Positions 44,447 to 56,509 are shown, counted from the stretch's first letter. The stretch: DNA of 64,000 bases from Perlucidibaca aquatica (GCF_001676655.1 NZ_LZDB01000001.1:434001-498000); one strand, 5' to 3'. Notes: a model not told the origin generated them from the sequence alone. Numbers and translations: made by a program.

Positions 44447-45832
44447 ATGCGGCGGCTAGTTCAGCGAATTCCCATGGGTGTGGCGATCAGAACGGTATTG
44501 ATCTTGCCGCTGTTCATCATGGCATCGTTGGCTTCGGCAGCGATTGCGCCGGTCAGCTTTAACTTGGCCAATGGCCTGCGCGTCATTGTGCAGGAAGATC
44601 ATCGTGCGCCCGTGGTGCTGACGCAGGTCTGGTATCGGGTGGGCTCGTCGGACGAACCGCCGGGACTGACGGGCTTGTCGCATGTGTTGGAGCACATGAT
44701 GTTTAAAGGCACGGCGAAAGTGCCTGTGGGTGAGTTCTCGCGGTTGGTCGCCTATGCCGGTGGCGATGACAATGCGTACACCAATGACAACTTCACTGTC
44801 TATTTTCAGCAGCATTTGGCCGACAGATTGCCGCTGGCATTGGAGCTGGAAGCGGATCGCATGATGGGCCTGACGCTCGACGCGGAGGAGTTTGCCCGCG
44901 AGCTCAAAGTCGTGATGGAAGAACGTCGCTTGCGTACCGACGATAATCCCCAGGCACTGGCGATGGAACGTTTTCAAGCACTGTCTTTGCTCTCCAGTCC
45001 CGAGCGAAATCCCACCATTGGTTGGATGCGTGACTTAGAGCGCTTGACCGTGGAAGACGCGCGAGCGTGGTACCAGCGCTGGTATGCGCCAGCCAATGCC
45101 ACGCTGATTGTTGTGGGCGATGTCACCGTGGCTCAGGTGCGCGAATTAGTGGAGCGTTATTTTGCTCCATTACCGTTAGTCAGCATTCCTCGCCGCGCGT
45201 TAATTCGTGAGCTCGACAGTCCGGGTGAGCGCAGCCTCAGTCTGACTTTGCCGGGGCAGGTACCTTCTTTGTATATAGGGTTTAACTTGCCCAGCTTGGC
45301 GAGTGCACGCGACCCCAAAGATGCCTATGCCTTGCAGCTGCTATCGGGGGTGCTCGATGGCGGCATCAGTGCGCGCTTGGAGCGTGACGTGGTGCGTACC
45401 AATCAGGCGGCGGCGATACGGTCGGGTTATGACGTGTTAGCCCGCGGCGATACGCAGTTAACCATTACGGCCGTGCCTGCAGCGGGCCAATCCTTAACAG
45501 CCTTGCGCGAGGTGATTCTGAAATCGGTTTATGCCTTACGCGATGAGGAAGTGAGCGCCGACGAGCTGGCCAAGGTCATGGCGAATGTGCGTGCGCAAGC
45601 GGTCTATGGCCGTGATGAATTGGATGATCGTGCCCAGCAGCTCGGCCGCCTCGATGCGCTGGGCTTGCCGTTAACCTGGGACGACGAATTGCCTGCGCGA
45701 CTAAAGGCCATTACGCCCAAAACGATTCGTGAAGTGGCTAGGCAGTATTTACAACCCGAGCGATTAGCGACGTTGTTTTTGTATACGCCGAACTCGCCCG
45801 CACCGACCCAGCCAGTTGGGGTGACACCGTGA
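44447..45832 (+). CDS. M16 zinc peptidase (active-site partner)
   Basis: A 461-residue pitrilysin-type protein with a signal peptide (about 12-31). The zinc motif HVLEH is at 79-83 and the distal glutamate near E159 (VMEERR), so this copy looks catalytic. It probably acts in the periplasm. The downstream gene lacks the zinc motif, and the two likely form a heterodimer, as known for mitochondrial processing peptidase and described for paired bacterial M16B proteins. It diverges from ftsY. Confidence 0.9.
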   Translation: MRRLVQRIPMGVAIRTVLILPLFIMASLASAAIAPVSFNLANGLRVIVQEDHRAPVVLTQVWYRVGSSDEPPGLTGLSHVLEHMMFKGTAKVPVGEFSRLVAYAGGDDNAYTNDNFTVYFQQHLADRLPLALELEADRMMGLTLDAEEFARELKVVMEERRLRTDDNPQALAMERFQALSLLSSPERNPTIGWMRDLERLTVEDARAWYQRWYAPANATLIVVGDVTVAQVRELVERYFAPLPLVSIPRRALIRELDSPGERSLSLTLPGQVPSLYIGFNLPSLASARDPKDAYALQLLSGVLDGGISARLERDVVRTNQAAAIRSGYDVLARGDTQLTITAVPAAGQSLTALREVILKSVYALRDEEVSADELAKVMANVRAQAVYGRDELDDRAQQLGRLDALGLPLTWDDELPARLKAITPKTIREVARQYLQPERLATLFLYTPNSPAPTQPVGVTP

Positions 45833-45849
45833 TTAAGGTTGGCAGCAGC

Positions 45850-47292
45850 ATGAAACAACGATCATTGTGGCGTATGGCTGTGGGATTTGTGGCGCTGGTG
45901 GCCGTGACGGGTGTTCAGGCCAGTGCCGATCACAGCAGCACGCCAGATGGCCCGCTCACCGCATTGCAGCGCTTATCGAGCGCAGCGGCGTTGGAGCAAG
46001 CCCGTAGTCAACGTTTGAGCCTGAATATCCCCGTTCAGCAATGGCAAACGGCAGAAGGTTTACGCGTTTTATTCTGGCCGAATGACCAAATTCCTTTGCT
46101 GGATACGCGCTTGGTTTTTGATGCCGGCGCAGCTCGTGACGGTGATATGTCCGGCCTTGCGTCCGCCGTCTCCAGCCTGATGGATGAAGGTACGACGCGG
46201 CGTTCGGCCCAAGCTGTTGCCGAAGGGTTTGAGCGCGTGGGTGCGGAGTTTTCTGCGTCGTCATACCGCGACATGGCCTTGCTGCAACTGCGTACGCTGA
46301 GTCAGCCCGAGTATCGCGATCAGGCCCTGGCCTTGTTTGCTGAAATGGCCAGTCAGCCTGCGTTTAGCGAAGAGGCTTGGCTGCGCTTGCAGGAGTCCCT
46401 GCGTATTGGCCAGCGTCAGCGTCTGCAGTCGCCTTCGGGGCGAGCCGGCTTAGCGTTTTATCAATCGTTGTATGGCAGCCACCCCTATGCCAATCCACTG
46501 GCTGGATTTGCCACTAGCGTGCAGAGCATCAAAACAAAAGATATCAAAGCCTTCCATGCCCGCTTTTACACGGTGGAAAATGCCGTACTGGTTTTAGTCG
46601 GCGACATCGATCGCACGAACGCCGAACGCATAGCGCGAGAGATCAGTGTTGCGCTGTTGCCGGGGGCCGCCGCAGAACCGTTGCCGCTGCCCAAGGCCGT
46701 CAAGCGGGGTCAGCGCGAACACATAGAAATGCCATCACAACAGACATTTGTGCTGCTGGGCGAGCTCGGTCTTAGCCGTTTGGATGCGGATTTCTTCCCC
46801 TTAATCGTGGCGAATGAAATTCTCGGAGGCAGCGGATTTGGCAGTGTGCTGACGCGAGAGCTGCGTGAAAAGCGCGGCCTGACCTACAGTGTCAGTAGTC
46901 AATTTGTGCCGATGCGTGTACCCGGGCCATTCCAAATCAGCTTCGCCACGCGTGCTGATCAAGCCGAGGCTGCGCTGGCGCTTACGCAGCAGATACTTCG
47001 CGACTTTGTGCGCCAAGGGCCGGATGCAGCGGCGGTCGCCAATGCGTTGGCGCAGCTGACGCAAGCCTTCCCGCGCAGCTTGGTGCGCACCGATGCCATT
47101 GCCAGCTATCTCGGCATGATGGGCTTTTACCAGCTGCCACCAGATTACTTGTCGCAGTACGTGGAACAGCTGTCTGCGGTAACACCCGAACAGGTTCGTG
47201 ATGCCTTGAAGCGTCGTATCCACCCGGATCGCATGATCGTGATTACGGCGGGTCAAAAGCGCCCGTCTTCGGCAACTCAGGGTGCGCGATGA
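45850..47292 (+). CDS. M16 peptidase-like protein lacking the zinc motif
   Basis: ATG 45850 gives 480 residues with a signal peptide (cleavage near ASA, 24-26); a GTG at 45829 overlaps the previous stop and is the alternative. The fold matches M16, but HxxEH is replaced by the segment AVSSLMDEGT (106-115). It keeps the C-terminal substrate-binding block (GSGFGSVLTRELREKRGLTYSV). It is probably the non-catalytic partner of the upstream gene. ATGA couples it to rsmD. Confidence 0.88.
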   Translation: MKQRSLWRMAVGFVALVAVTGVQASADHSSTPDGPLTALQRLSSAAALEQARSQRLSLNIPVQQWQTAEGLRVLFWPNDQIPLLDTRLVFDAGAARDGDMSGLASAVSSLMDEGTTRRSAQAVAEGFERVGAEFSASSYRDMALLQLRTLSQPEYRDQALALFAEMASQPAFSEEAWLRLQESLRIGQRQRLQSPSGRAGLAFYQSLYGSHPYANPLAGFATSVQSIKTKDIKAFHARFYTVENAVLVLVGDIDRTNAERIAREISVALLPGAAAEPLPLPKAVKRGQREHIEMPSQQTFVLLGELGLSRLDADFFPLIVANEILGGSGFGSVLTRELREKRGLTYSVSSQFVPMRVPGPFQISFATRADQAEAALALTQQILRDFVRQGPDAAAVANALAQLTQAFPRSLVRTDAIASYLGMMGFYQLPPDYLSQYVEQLSAVTPEQVRDALKRRIHPDRMIVITAGQKRPSSATQGAR

Positions 47293-47930
47293 CACGAGCA
47301 AAAACGTCCCCCGCCGCTAAGACCGGCCGACGCGATCTGCGCATCATCGGCGGTGTTTGGCGGAGTCGGAAAATTCAATTTCTGGATTTGCCCGGCCTGC
47401 GCCCGACGCCGGATCGTGTTCGTGAAACCGTGTTTAACTGGCTGCAATTAGCACTCGCGGGCCAGCATGTGCTGGATGTTTTTGCGGGTAGCGGAGCGAT
47501 GGGCTTTGAGGCGTTATCGCGAGGCGCAGCCAGCCTAACGCTGTTGGAGCGCGACCTACAGCAGGCGGCCTGTTTACGCGAGCAGGCCGCTAAGTTGGAG
47601 GCGGCATCCTGCCAAATTTTGTGTGTCGATAGCCTGCGCTGGCTGCAAGATGCCCAAGCGCCAGCGGGGGGGTACGGGCTGATTTTTCTCGATCCCCCGT
47701 TCCATTTTGGATTAGTAAATGCCATTTTGCAGCGTATAGCGCAGAAAGGCTGGTTAACGCAGACGCGCTGGGTGTATGTTGAAACTGAGCTGGCGTTGAG
47801 TGACCTGAATTTGCCGACGGCACTTCAGCTGCATCGCCAAACCAAAGCGGGTTTAGTTAATGCGTTTTTATTTCGTTGCGACGCCCTACAAATCCAAGAC
47901 GTTATTGAGCTCGAACATGACACGCTCTGA
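47289..47930 (+). CDS. rsmD: 16S rRNA (guanine-966-N2)-methyltransferase
   Basis: A 213-residue RsmD. RIIGGVWRSRKIQF, PTPDRVRETVFNWL, VLDVFAGSGAMGFEALSRGA and the motif IV FLDPPF are all present. It methylates G966 of 16S rRNA. It overlaps the M16 partner by four bases and the hydrolase gene by 14. Confidence 0.94.
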   Translation: MTRAKTSPAAKTGRRDLRIIGGVWRSRKIQFLDLPGLRPTPDRVRETVFNWLQLALAGQHVLDVFAGSGAMGFEALSRGAASLTLLERDLQQAACLREQAAKLEAASCQILCVDSLRWLQDAQAPAGGYGLIFLDPPFHFGLVNAILQRIAQKGWLTQTRWVYVETELALSDLNLPTALQLHRQTKAGLVNAFLFRCDALQIQDVIELEHDTL

Positions 47931-49035
47931 TCAGGAAACCTTCACCCCCGGTATCAACCGTAGTCCTTTCAAACCGGCCTGGTGGCTACACAATGCGCAC
48001 TTACAAACGCTATATCCTTCCCTGTTCCGCCGTGTAGAACCGCTGCCCAGGGTGCGCGAGCGAGTCGCGCTGAGAGATGGTGATTGGATTTATCTGGATT
48101 GGCGACTACCGAAAGCGTGGATAGGCAGTGGCAAGCCGTTAATTGCCATTGTGCATGGCTTGAGTGGGTGCAGCGGCTCTCACTACGTTGTGGGGCTGCA
48201 GCGTAGTTTGGAGGCTTTGGGCTGGGCCAGTGTTGCGATCAATTGTCGTGGTGCCACGGGTGAGCCTAACGATACCCCGCGTGCCTATCATGCGGGTGCG
48301 CATGATGATCTCGCCGACATCATGACAGCGCTGTATGAGCGTTATCCCGATGTGCCCTTGGGCTTGGTTGGCTACTCGCTTGGTGGTGCAATTTCGTTGA
48401 ATTACCTAGCGCAAGAGTGCACGCCGCCGAATGTGTTTGCGGCCAGTACCGTCTCAGTCCCGCTATTGCTCGGCGCTTGCGCGGATCGGTTGGACCAAGG
48501 TTTTTCGCGAGTGTATCGCAAGCATTTGCTGGGCTTGTTGCAGCAGTCCTGGGTGCGTAAAGCTGACCATCTTGCGCAACGAGGGGATGAAGAAGTGGCT
48601 GTGCACATCCGTGAGTGCCTGGCTCAAGGGCCATTCACGTCGTTCCGTCACTTTGATGATGTTTTGGTCGCTGGACTGCATGGCTTTAAAAATGGTGAGG
48701 ACTATTATCAGCGGTGCAGCCCTCGCCAGAGCCTAGCTAAAATCAACGTCCCCACGCTGTTATTACAAGCGGTAGATGATCCGTTTTTGACCCCAGAGTG
48801 TTTTCCCACGGCGCGAGAGTTGTCGCCCTCGGTGTATCTGGAAATTGCCCCATGCGGTGGTCATGTTGGATTTATTGAGGCCGGTGAGCACTGGCGTGAA
48901 CCGCAGTTTTATCTAGAGCGCCGTATTCCTGAGTTTTTGCAGCGCCAAGCCGAGAGTTTTCAGGTGCCAAAAGTGCTTTCCCCTCGGGCACAGGGCGAGA
49001 AAGTGTCGCGCTTACGTCATGCTGTTAATGCTTAA
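47917..49035 (+). CDS. YheT-type alpha/beta hydrolase
   Basis: From ATG 47917 the protein is 372 residues. The NAHLQTLYPSLFRR block near the start, HGLSGCSGSHYV, the nucleophile elbow GYSLGGA, a late Asp (DDPFLT) and His (GGHVGF) match the YheT/UPF0017 hydrolases. Substrate unknown, probably an ester or lipid. It overlaps rsmD by 14 bp and the convergent TetR gene by 24 bp. Confidence 0.88.
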   Translation: MTRSDQETFTPGINRSPFKPAWWLHNAHLQTLYPSLFRRVEPLPRVRERVALRDGDWIYLDWRLPKAWIGSGKPLIAIVHGLSGCSGSHYVVGLQRSLEALGWASVAINCRGATGEPNDTPRAYHAGAHDDLADIMTALYERYPDVPLGLVGYSLGGAISLNYLAQECTPPNVFAASTVSVPLLLGACADRLDQGFSRVYRKHLLGLLQQSWVRKADHLAQRGDEEVAVHIRECLAQGPFTSFRHFDDVLVAGLHGFKNGEDYYQRCSPRQSLAKINVPTLLLQAVDDPFLTPECFPTARELSPSVYLEIAPCGGHVGFIEAGEHWREPQFYLERRIPEFLQRQAESFQVPKVLSPRAQGEKVSRLRHAVNA

Positions 49036-49671
49036 GGCTTGGCCGTAACGAGTCTTAAGCTCAACCAAGCCGTCTCTTGCTTCGCCGCGTAAGTAAGGCG
49101 CTTCTAAGCAAATGACTTGATAAATCCCCTGACGCAACATGGCTTGCGTCAGCGGCTCCTGAAAGCCGAAGAAGCCCGTGGTGCTGAGGAAGTTGACCCA
49201 GCTAGTGGCAATGATCCAGATGTTGACGAGCAGCGCACCAATTTCTTCCTCGGTGGCTTCAAGCAGGCCAGAGTTGATCTGCAGCGTATAGAGCAAATGC
49301 ACGCTGCTGAGCATGCGCTTGGCAAACTCACGGTAGTGTTCGCGCAGTTCCGCGTTGTCGGTGATCAGGTGCGTCATGTCGCGATGTAAAAAGCGATAAC
49401 GCCATAGGCAATCGAGGATGTGTTCAAACAGCTGCACTTTATCAAGCTGCGTCAGCGGCCTATCGCTAGGTAGGTGCAGCGTAGACTGCATCTGGTCGGC
49501 ATATTGCTGAAACAGCTCAAAGATAATCGCGTCTTTGTTGGGGAAGTGGTAATACAAATTACCAGGGCTCATGCCCAAGGCAGCCGCCAAATGGTTGGTG
49601 GTAATGAGCCGCTCGCCCTGCTCATTGAACAGCTCAAGACTTTTTAACAGGATGCGATCACGCGTTTTCAC
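49012..49671 (-). CDS. TetR family regulator of the aldehyde dehydrogenase genes
   Basis: A 219-residue TetR protein from a GTG start. The helix-turn-helix spans about 24-46 (TTNHLAAALGMSPGNLYYHF). It is divergent from the aldehyde dehydrogenase gene, and a palindrome lies in the 120 bp between them within that gene's likely promoter. It probably represses the operon at 49792-53497 in response to an aldehyde or fatty acid ligand; the ligand is inferred only from context. Confidence 0.88.
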   Translation of the reverse strand: MKTRDRILLKSLELFNEQGERLITTNHLAAALGMSPGNLYYHFPNKDAIIFELFQQYADQMQSTLHLPSDRPLTQLDKVQLFEHILDCLWRYRFLHRDMTHLITDNAELREHYREFAKRMLSSVHLLYTLQINSGLLEATEEEIGALLVNIWIIATSWVNFLSTTGFFGFQEPLTQAMLRQGIYQVICLEAPYLRGEARDGLVELKTRYGQALSINSMT

Positions 49672-49706
49672 AGAGTTGGGATGTCCTGAATGTCGTGGCC
49701 AGTGAA

Positions 49707-49735
49707 TTGACAGCCTAGAGTAAATGCTCTAAAAA
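49707..49735 (+). promoter_or_regulatory. Candidate promoter of the aldehyde dehydrogenase operon
   Basis: A perfect -35 TTGACA (49707-49712) and a -10 TAAAAA (4 of 6, 49730-49735) are 17 bp apart, 57 bp before ATG 49792. The TetR palindrome fills most of the spacer. Confidence 0.5.
49716..49731. promoter_or_regulatory. Candidate TetR operator
   Basis: TAGAG-TAAATG-CTCTA is a 16-base palindrome with five-base arms located between the -35 and -10 hexamers. A repressor bound here would block RNA polymerase. It lies between the divergent TetR and dehydrogenase genes. Confidence 0.5.
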
Positions 49736-49791
49736 CGCCGCACAAGGTGTTTACCCTTTTGGTAGCACAGGAATTTCGTTTTGAGGTCATT

Positions 49792-51237
49792 ATGGTTGCT
49801 CATCTCGCTCAGCTCGCTGCATCGAACCCACAAGTTGCTGAAATGCAGCGTATTTTTCAGTCTCAGCGGTCGGCATACAACCTACGTCCTATGCCGTCGG
49901 CGAGCGAGCGTATTGCCCATTTGACTCGTCTGCGCGCCGTCATTATCAAGTATCAGGACGATTTGGCCGATGCGGTCAGCCAAGATTTCGGCCATCGCTC
50001 AAAAGATGAAACCAAGATCGCTGAGGTTCTGACCTCGCTGGAAGCGGTGAAGTACGCCAGCAAAAATCTGACCAACTGGATGAAGCCACAGAAGCGTCAC
50101 CCTGGCATTTTGGCGACACCCGCCAAGGCTCGCGTAGTGCCGCAGCCACTGGGTCTGGTGGGTGTTGTGGTGCCGTGGAACTACCCAATTTTCCTCGCCA
50201 TTGGCCCGTTGGTTGGCGCGCTCAGTGCCGGCAACCGCGTCATGATCAAGACCTCCAGCTTCACGCCACGTTTGGGCGAGACGCTGAAGCGCATGCTCGC
50301 CGAGGCCTTCACCGAAGATACCGTGGCGGTCATCACCGGTCGCGGCGAAGTGTCGGAAGCCTTCAGCCACATGGCATTTGACCAGATCACCTTCACCGGC
50401 TCGACCAATGTCGGTCGCACCATCATGCAGAATGCCGCCGCCAATCTGACGCCGGTGCTGCTGGAGCTGGGCGGCAAGTCCCCAGCCATCGTGCACGAGT
50501 CCTACCCGATGGCCGATGCCGCTGAGCGTATTGCTTTCGGCAAATGCTGGAACGCCGGCCAGACCTGTGTGGCGCCAGACTATGTGTTGATGCCGCGTGG
50601 CAAGACCGACGAGTTCGTCATCGCGTTCACGGCCCAGGTCAGCAAGATGTACCCAACGCTGGTCACCAACGCCGACTACACCAGCATCGTCAATGAAAAG
50701 CAGTACACGCGTATTCAGAGCTACCTCGACGATGCCCGTGCGCAAGGTGCGCGCGTCATCGAGATCAATCCGGCCAACGAGCGCTTTATTGATACCCGCA
50801 AGATTCCGCCAACGCTGGTCTTGGGCGCTACGCCAGACATGCTGATCATGCAAAACGAAATCTTCGGACCCATTTTGCCGATCATCGAGCGCGAATCGCT
50901 GTCGCAGGCGCTGGAGTTCGTGAATGCGCGTCCACGCCCACTGGCGTTGTACTACTTCGACAATGACACGGCGCGTGCCGATTATGTGGTCACCCACACG
51001 CATTCCGGCGCAACCGGCATTAACGATGTGGTCACCCATGTTGGCGTTGACGATCTGCCATTTGGTGGCGTTGGCCCGTCCGGTATGGGTCGTTACCACG
51101 CGAAAGAAGGGTTTGAAACCTACTCGAACATGAAGGCGGTGTTGGAGCGCTCGAGCATCTACTCCGTGCGTTACATCCTGCCGCCATTCGGTCGCGTGGC
51201 TCACGGCCTGATTCAGAAACTATTCTTGAGTAAGTAA
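49792..51237 (+). CDS. Aldehyde dehydrogenase, coniferyl-aldehyde-dehydrogenase type
   Basis: ATG 49792 has GAGG six bases upstream and gives 481 residues. The catalytic glutamate E225 (LELGGKSP) and cysteine C259 (GQTCVAPDY) are present, with VPWNYPIFLAIGPL and TFTGSTNVGR around the NAD site. It belongs to the membrane-leaning class 3-like group that includes coniferyl and fatty aldehyde dehydrogenases. A hydrophobic C-terminus (YILPPFGRVAHGLIQKLFL) may anchor it. Next come the Tat protein and GMC oxidoreductase, so alcohol-to-acid oxidation is likely. Confidence 0.9.
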   Translation: MVAHLAQLAASNPQVAEMQRIFQSQRSAYNLRPMPSASERIAHLTRLRAVIIKYQDDLADAVSQDFGHRSKDETKIAEVLTSLEAVKYASKNLTNWMKPQKRHPGILATPAKARVVPQPLGLVGVVVPWNYPIFLAIGPLVGALSAGNRVMIKTSSFTPRLGETLKRMLAEAFTEDTVAVITGRGEVSEAFSHMAFDQITFTGSTNVGRTIMQNAAANLTPVLLELGGKSPAIVHESYPMADAAERIAFGKCWNAGQTCVAPDYVLMPRGKTDEFVIAFTAQVSKMYPTLVTNADYTSIVNEKQYTRIQSYLDDARAQGARVIEINPANERFIDTRKIPPTLVLGATPDMLIMQNEIFGPILPIIERESLSQALEFVNARPRPLALYYFDNDTARADYVVTHTHSGATGINDVVTHVGVDDLPFGGVGPSGMGRYHAKEGFETYSNMKAVLERSSIYSVRYILPPFGRVAHGLIQKLFLSK

Positions 51238-51287
51238 TATCCCGAGGCGCTGCTGTCCCGAAAATAACAAAAAGCAGGGGTGAATGG

Positions 51288-51839
51288 ATGCAAGCAGTTA
51301 CGACTCATGCGATGGCGCTCAGCCGTCGTCACTTTTTAAAAACCGGTGCGATGGGCGGCATGCTGCTCGCCACCGGCTCAGCAGCCGCACTCCTGACCGG
51401 CTGCGCGCAAGCGCAACCGGCAACAGGATATGTCTATCTTCGCGAGGCCGAATTAACGGTTTTGCGAGCAGTGATCCCCTCTGTACTGGCCGGCACTTTG
51501 CCTGAGGGTAAGGCACGGCCTGCCGCGCTCGACAAGGCGCTAGCGTCGCTGGATCAGCTCCTTGCTAACAGCAGTGTTGCGGTTGGCGACCAAATTCATC
51601 AGCTCTTCGCGCTGCTCAGCATGGCCCCCACACGCATTGCGATGGCCGGCGTATGGTCGGATTGGCCAGATGCCAGCCCGGAGGACATCGAAGCCTTCCT
51701 ATTACGTTGGCGCGATAGTCGCTTAGAGCTCTTGCGTGGCGCCTACCTTGGCTTGAGCAAAATCATCAACGTCGCTTGGTACTTGCTGCCGGAAAGCTAC
51801 GCCGCCGTGGGTTACAGCGCCCCCGTGCGCACGATTTAA
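51288..51839 (+). CDS. Tat-exported small subunit-like protein beside a GMC oxidoreductase
   Basis: A 183-residue protein with a twin-arginine signal (SRRHFLKTG, R13-R14) and a possible lipobox LLTGC. The rest is helical with YLREAELTVLRAVIPSVL, which resembles gluconate 2-dehydrogenase subunit 3-type proteins. Those partner GMC flavoproteins and help their export. ATG 51312 is an alternative start. The GMC gene begins 11 bp later. Confidence 0.75.
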   Translation: MQAVTTHAMALSRRHFLKTGAMGGMLLATGSAAALLTGCAQAQPATGYVYLREAELTVLRAVIPSVLAGTLPEGKARPAALDKALASLDQLLANSSVAVGDQIHQLFALLSMAPTRIAMAGVWSDWPDASPEDIEAFLLRWRDSRLELLRGAYLGLSKIINVAWYLLPESYAAVGYSAPVRTI

Positions 51840-51850
51840 GGAGCGTTGAG

Positions 51851-54302
<2,452 letters not shown>

Positions 54303-54312
54303 TTAGATATTT

Positions 54313-54336
54313 AAAAGTAACTTGATGTTAACTTTT
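54313..54336. promoter_or_regulatory. AT-rich inverted repeat between coaD and the esterase gene
   Basis: AAAAGT-AAC and GTT-AACTTTT form an inverted repeat with one bulged base. It lies 31-54 bp before ATG 54367 in the promoter-sized gap of two divergent genes. It could be an operator. Confidence 0.35.
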
Positions 54337-54366
54337 GCCCACTAAAATAAATATAGAGCGCTGCGA

Positions 54367-56499
54367 ATGCCTTTTTTGAATTTTCCCCGCAAATCTTTCG
54401 CCCTAGCGGCCGTCTGTTCAGTTTTTCTGTTGGCCTGTGGCAGTGAAGATCGATCGGCTCCGCGCTCACCGGCTGCCAATGTCACGAACGCGCCCTGTGA
54501 TCGAAGCTCATGGGTGGCGGGCAGTACGGAATACTGTCAGGGCACGTTGATCTATCGCGATTATGTTTATGACGACTTTGGCGCAGATGCCGGGCTGATC
54601 GCAGGCGGCCCCACGGTACTCAACGTCACCACGCGGCTTGGTCAGCGTGGAAATCCTTTCGCAACCACGCCCAGTCTGTTGGCGCCTTCTGCGGGCGATG
54701 TCACGTATCCTGCTGGACTGACCAATACCGCTGACTTGGTCAAGCTCAGTTTGAGCGTGAGCGGCAACGAGCTGCTGGCGGAGTTTGAGCTGAACACCCT
54801 ATTCAATGCCAATGACGCAATCGTTGCGTTAGCTATTGATACGGATAATAACGCCGCCACAGGTGGCGGGGCATGGACCCCATTGCAGGTGAGCAGTCGG
54901 GGTTGGGACGTGCTGAAAACCGTCGCGGTGGGCGATCCCGTGAGCAATCGACTGCAGCTCCGTATGCCCGTCCCTGCCGGCAGTGTTTGGCGGGTGCAGG
55001 CCGCGGTATCGCAAGCTAATGGCAAGGTGATGAATGTCGCTTTCCGTGGCATGGATGAGCAGGCCGGGGCTGATGGTCTGCAGGGGCAACTTTTGCCCAA
55101 TAAGGGCAATTACTGGGAAGACAAGCAGGCAGCGGCCTTGGCTTCGGGAGATATCTCGCAGTTTGGTGAAACGCTACGTGTGGCGGACTTACGTAATGGC
55201 CTGACTAAGGTGGCACCAGCCCCCGTCGGCTTTCATCAGCGTGTCTACACGTCGAAATATGTTTTGGGAGAAGGCGTTGAATTAGCAGGGGTAGCGGGTC
55301 GCGATGGCGACACCGGTGGCTTCTGCTCACAGTCCTTTAATTATCTGGGTAAGTATCAGCCCTATGGTATTTACTTGCCCAAGGCGCAGGCGGCAAAGCC
55401 CGGCATACAAGTGGTCATGCATGGCTGTGAAGCGAATCACGCCAGTCAGATCAATCAGCTCGGCTTTCAGCAGCAAATGGGTGAGGATCGCAACCGAATC
55501 TTGGTTGCTCCCTTGGGTCGCGGACCCTATGGATTTTACGCGGGCATTTCAGAGCGCGATGTTCTGGATGTCATTGCCGATGCCGAGGCGACGTATGTTA
55601 CGGACCCCGAGCGCATGATCGCTTCCGGCTACTCCATGGGTGGCTTTGGCGCGATGCACTTGGCAACGAACTACCCCGATCGCTTTGCCGGCATGGTGAA
55701 TTGGGTCGGCTTCACGGGCAGTTTGCGCAACATCCCCAACACCAACACGCCTTTAGATGCTGTGCTCACCACGCTGACCGATGCACTCAAGCCCGTGTTG
55801 GATGTGGCTGGCCCGATAAACGGCTCGATTGCTTACGAAAACGTCATTCACTACATCGGCAACTTGCGCCATGTGCCCAGCGCCAATCTCTACAGTGGTG
55901 CGGATGAATTGGTGCAGGTCAATCAGGCCATTGCGCTGGCGCAAACGCTTGATCGAACCGGTGTGCCGTATCGCTTTTATCTGCATCCTGTATCGGAGCA
56001 TTTGACCTTTATGGTCTTAGATAACTGGCAGAAAGAGTCGGAGGCAAGCGCCGATTGGGTGCGTGTGAAAAATCCGCGCCGCGTCACCTACCGTTTTGAT
56101 CCGCGCTTTGACTATCCCGAATACGCGGTTAAGCATGACCGTGCTTACTGGCTGTCACAGCTGGTCTCGCGGGATGGCTTGGAAGCGGAAGTGGAACTGG
56201 TAGCCAATGGGTGTGGCGGTCATGAAGTCACCTATACGGCGGGACAAGATGCCGGGCCTAGCCCACTGCCGTGGGTGGGTCTCAATCGCGTGAAGACGGG
56301 ACAAGAGCCTGTGGCCGCCGCAAGCACACTCTCCGGTAGCCTGCGTAATGTCGCGACCGGCCTTATTGAGGCTTCGGCGGTTTGCTTGGGTTCGGGCACA
56401 TTGAGCTATGACATTATCAGTGATGGCGCAGCGCAATTGCGCCTGAGCTCAGGCAAGGTCATACGCTTGATCGCAGGACGTAACCAAGGCTCGCTCTAA
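54367..56499 (+). CDS. Esterase/peptidase-like lipoprotein with an N-terminal sugar-binding-like domain
   Basis: A 710-residue protein with lipobox LLAC at 21-24. Residues 45-285 form a beta-rich domain like the CBM9/glucodextranase C type (YRDYVYDDFG, ALAIDTDNNAATGG). From about 300 comes an alpha/beta hydrolase: VVMHGCEAN, nucleophile S423 in GYSMGG and H545 (SEHLTFM). It is probably anchored to the outer membrane or exported, and hydrolyses an ester or peptide. A final beta domain occupies 600-710. Converges on mutM with a 10 bp gap. Confidence 0.75.
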   Translation: MPFLNFPRKSFALAAVCSVFLLACGSEDRSAPRSPAANVTNAPCDRSSWVAGSTEYCQGTLIYRDYVYDDFGADAGLIAGGPTVLNVTTRLGQRGNPFATTPSLLAPSAGDVTYPAGLTNTADLVKLSLSVSGNELLAEFELNTLFNANDAIVALAIDTDNNAATGGGAWTPLQVSSRGWDVLKTVAVGDPVSNRLQLRMPVPAGSVWRVQAAVSQANGKVMNVAFRGMDEQAGADGLQGQLLPNKGNYWEDKQAAALASGDISQFGETLRVADLRNGLTKVAPAPVGFHQRVYTSKYVLGEGVELAGVAGRDGDTGGFCSQSFNYLGKYQPYGIYLPKAQAAKPGIQVVMHGCEANHASQINQLGFQQQMGEDRNRILVAPLGRGPYGFYAGISERDVLDVIADAEATYVTDPERMIASGYSMGGFGAMHLATNYPDRFAGMVNWVGFTGSLRNIPNTNTPLDAVLTTLTDALKPVLDVAGPINGSIAYENVIHYIGNLRHVPSANLYSGADELVQVNQAIALAQTLDRTGVPYRFYLHPVSEHLTFMVLDNWQKESEASADWVRVKNPRRVTYRFDPRFDYPEYAVKHDRAYWLSQLVSRDGLEAEVELVANGCGGHEVTYTAGQDAGPSPLPWVGLNRVKTGQEPVAAASTLSGSLRNVATGLIEASAVCLGSGTLSYDIISDGAAQLRLSSGKVIRLIAGRNQGSL

Positions 56500-56509
56500 G
56501 TCGAGACGC

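Noticed and set aside
45850-47292. Possible pseudogene because the M16 zinc motif is missing
   Set aside because: The frame is full length and zinc-less M16 partners beside active ones are well known.
49999-51204. A 401-residue open frame antisense to the aldehyde dehydrogenase gene
   Set aside because: It mirrors a well-supported gene, has no recognisable domain and is rich in His/Arg/Gly as expected of an antisense shadow in high-GC DNA.
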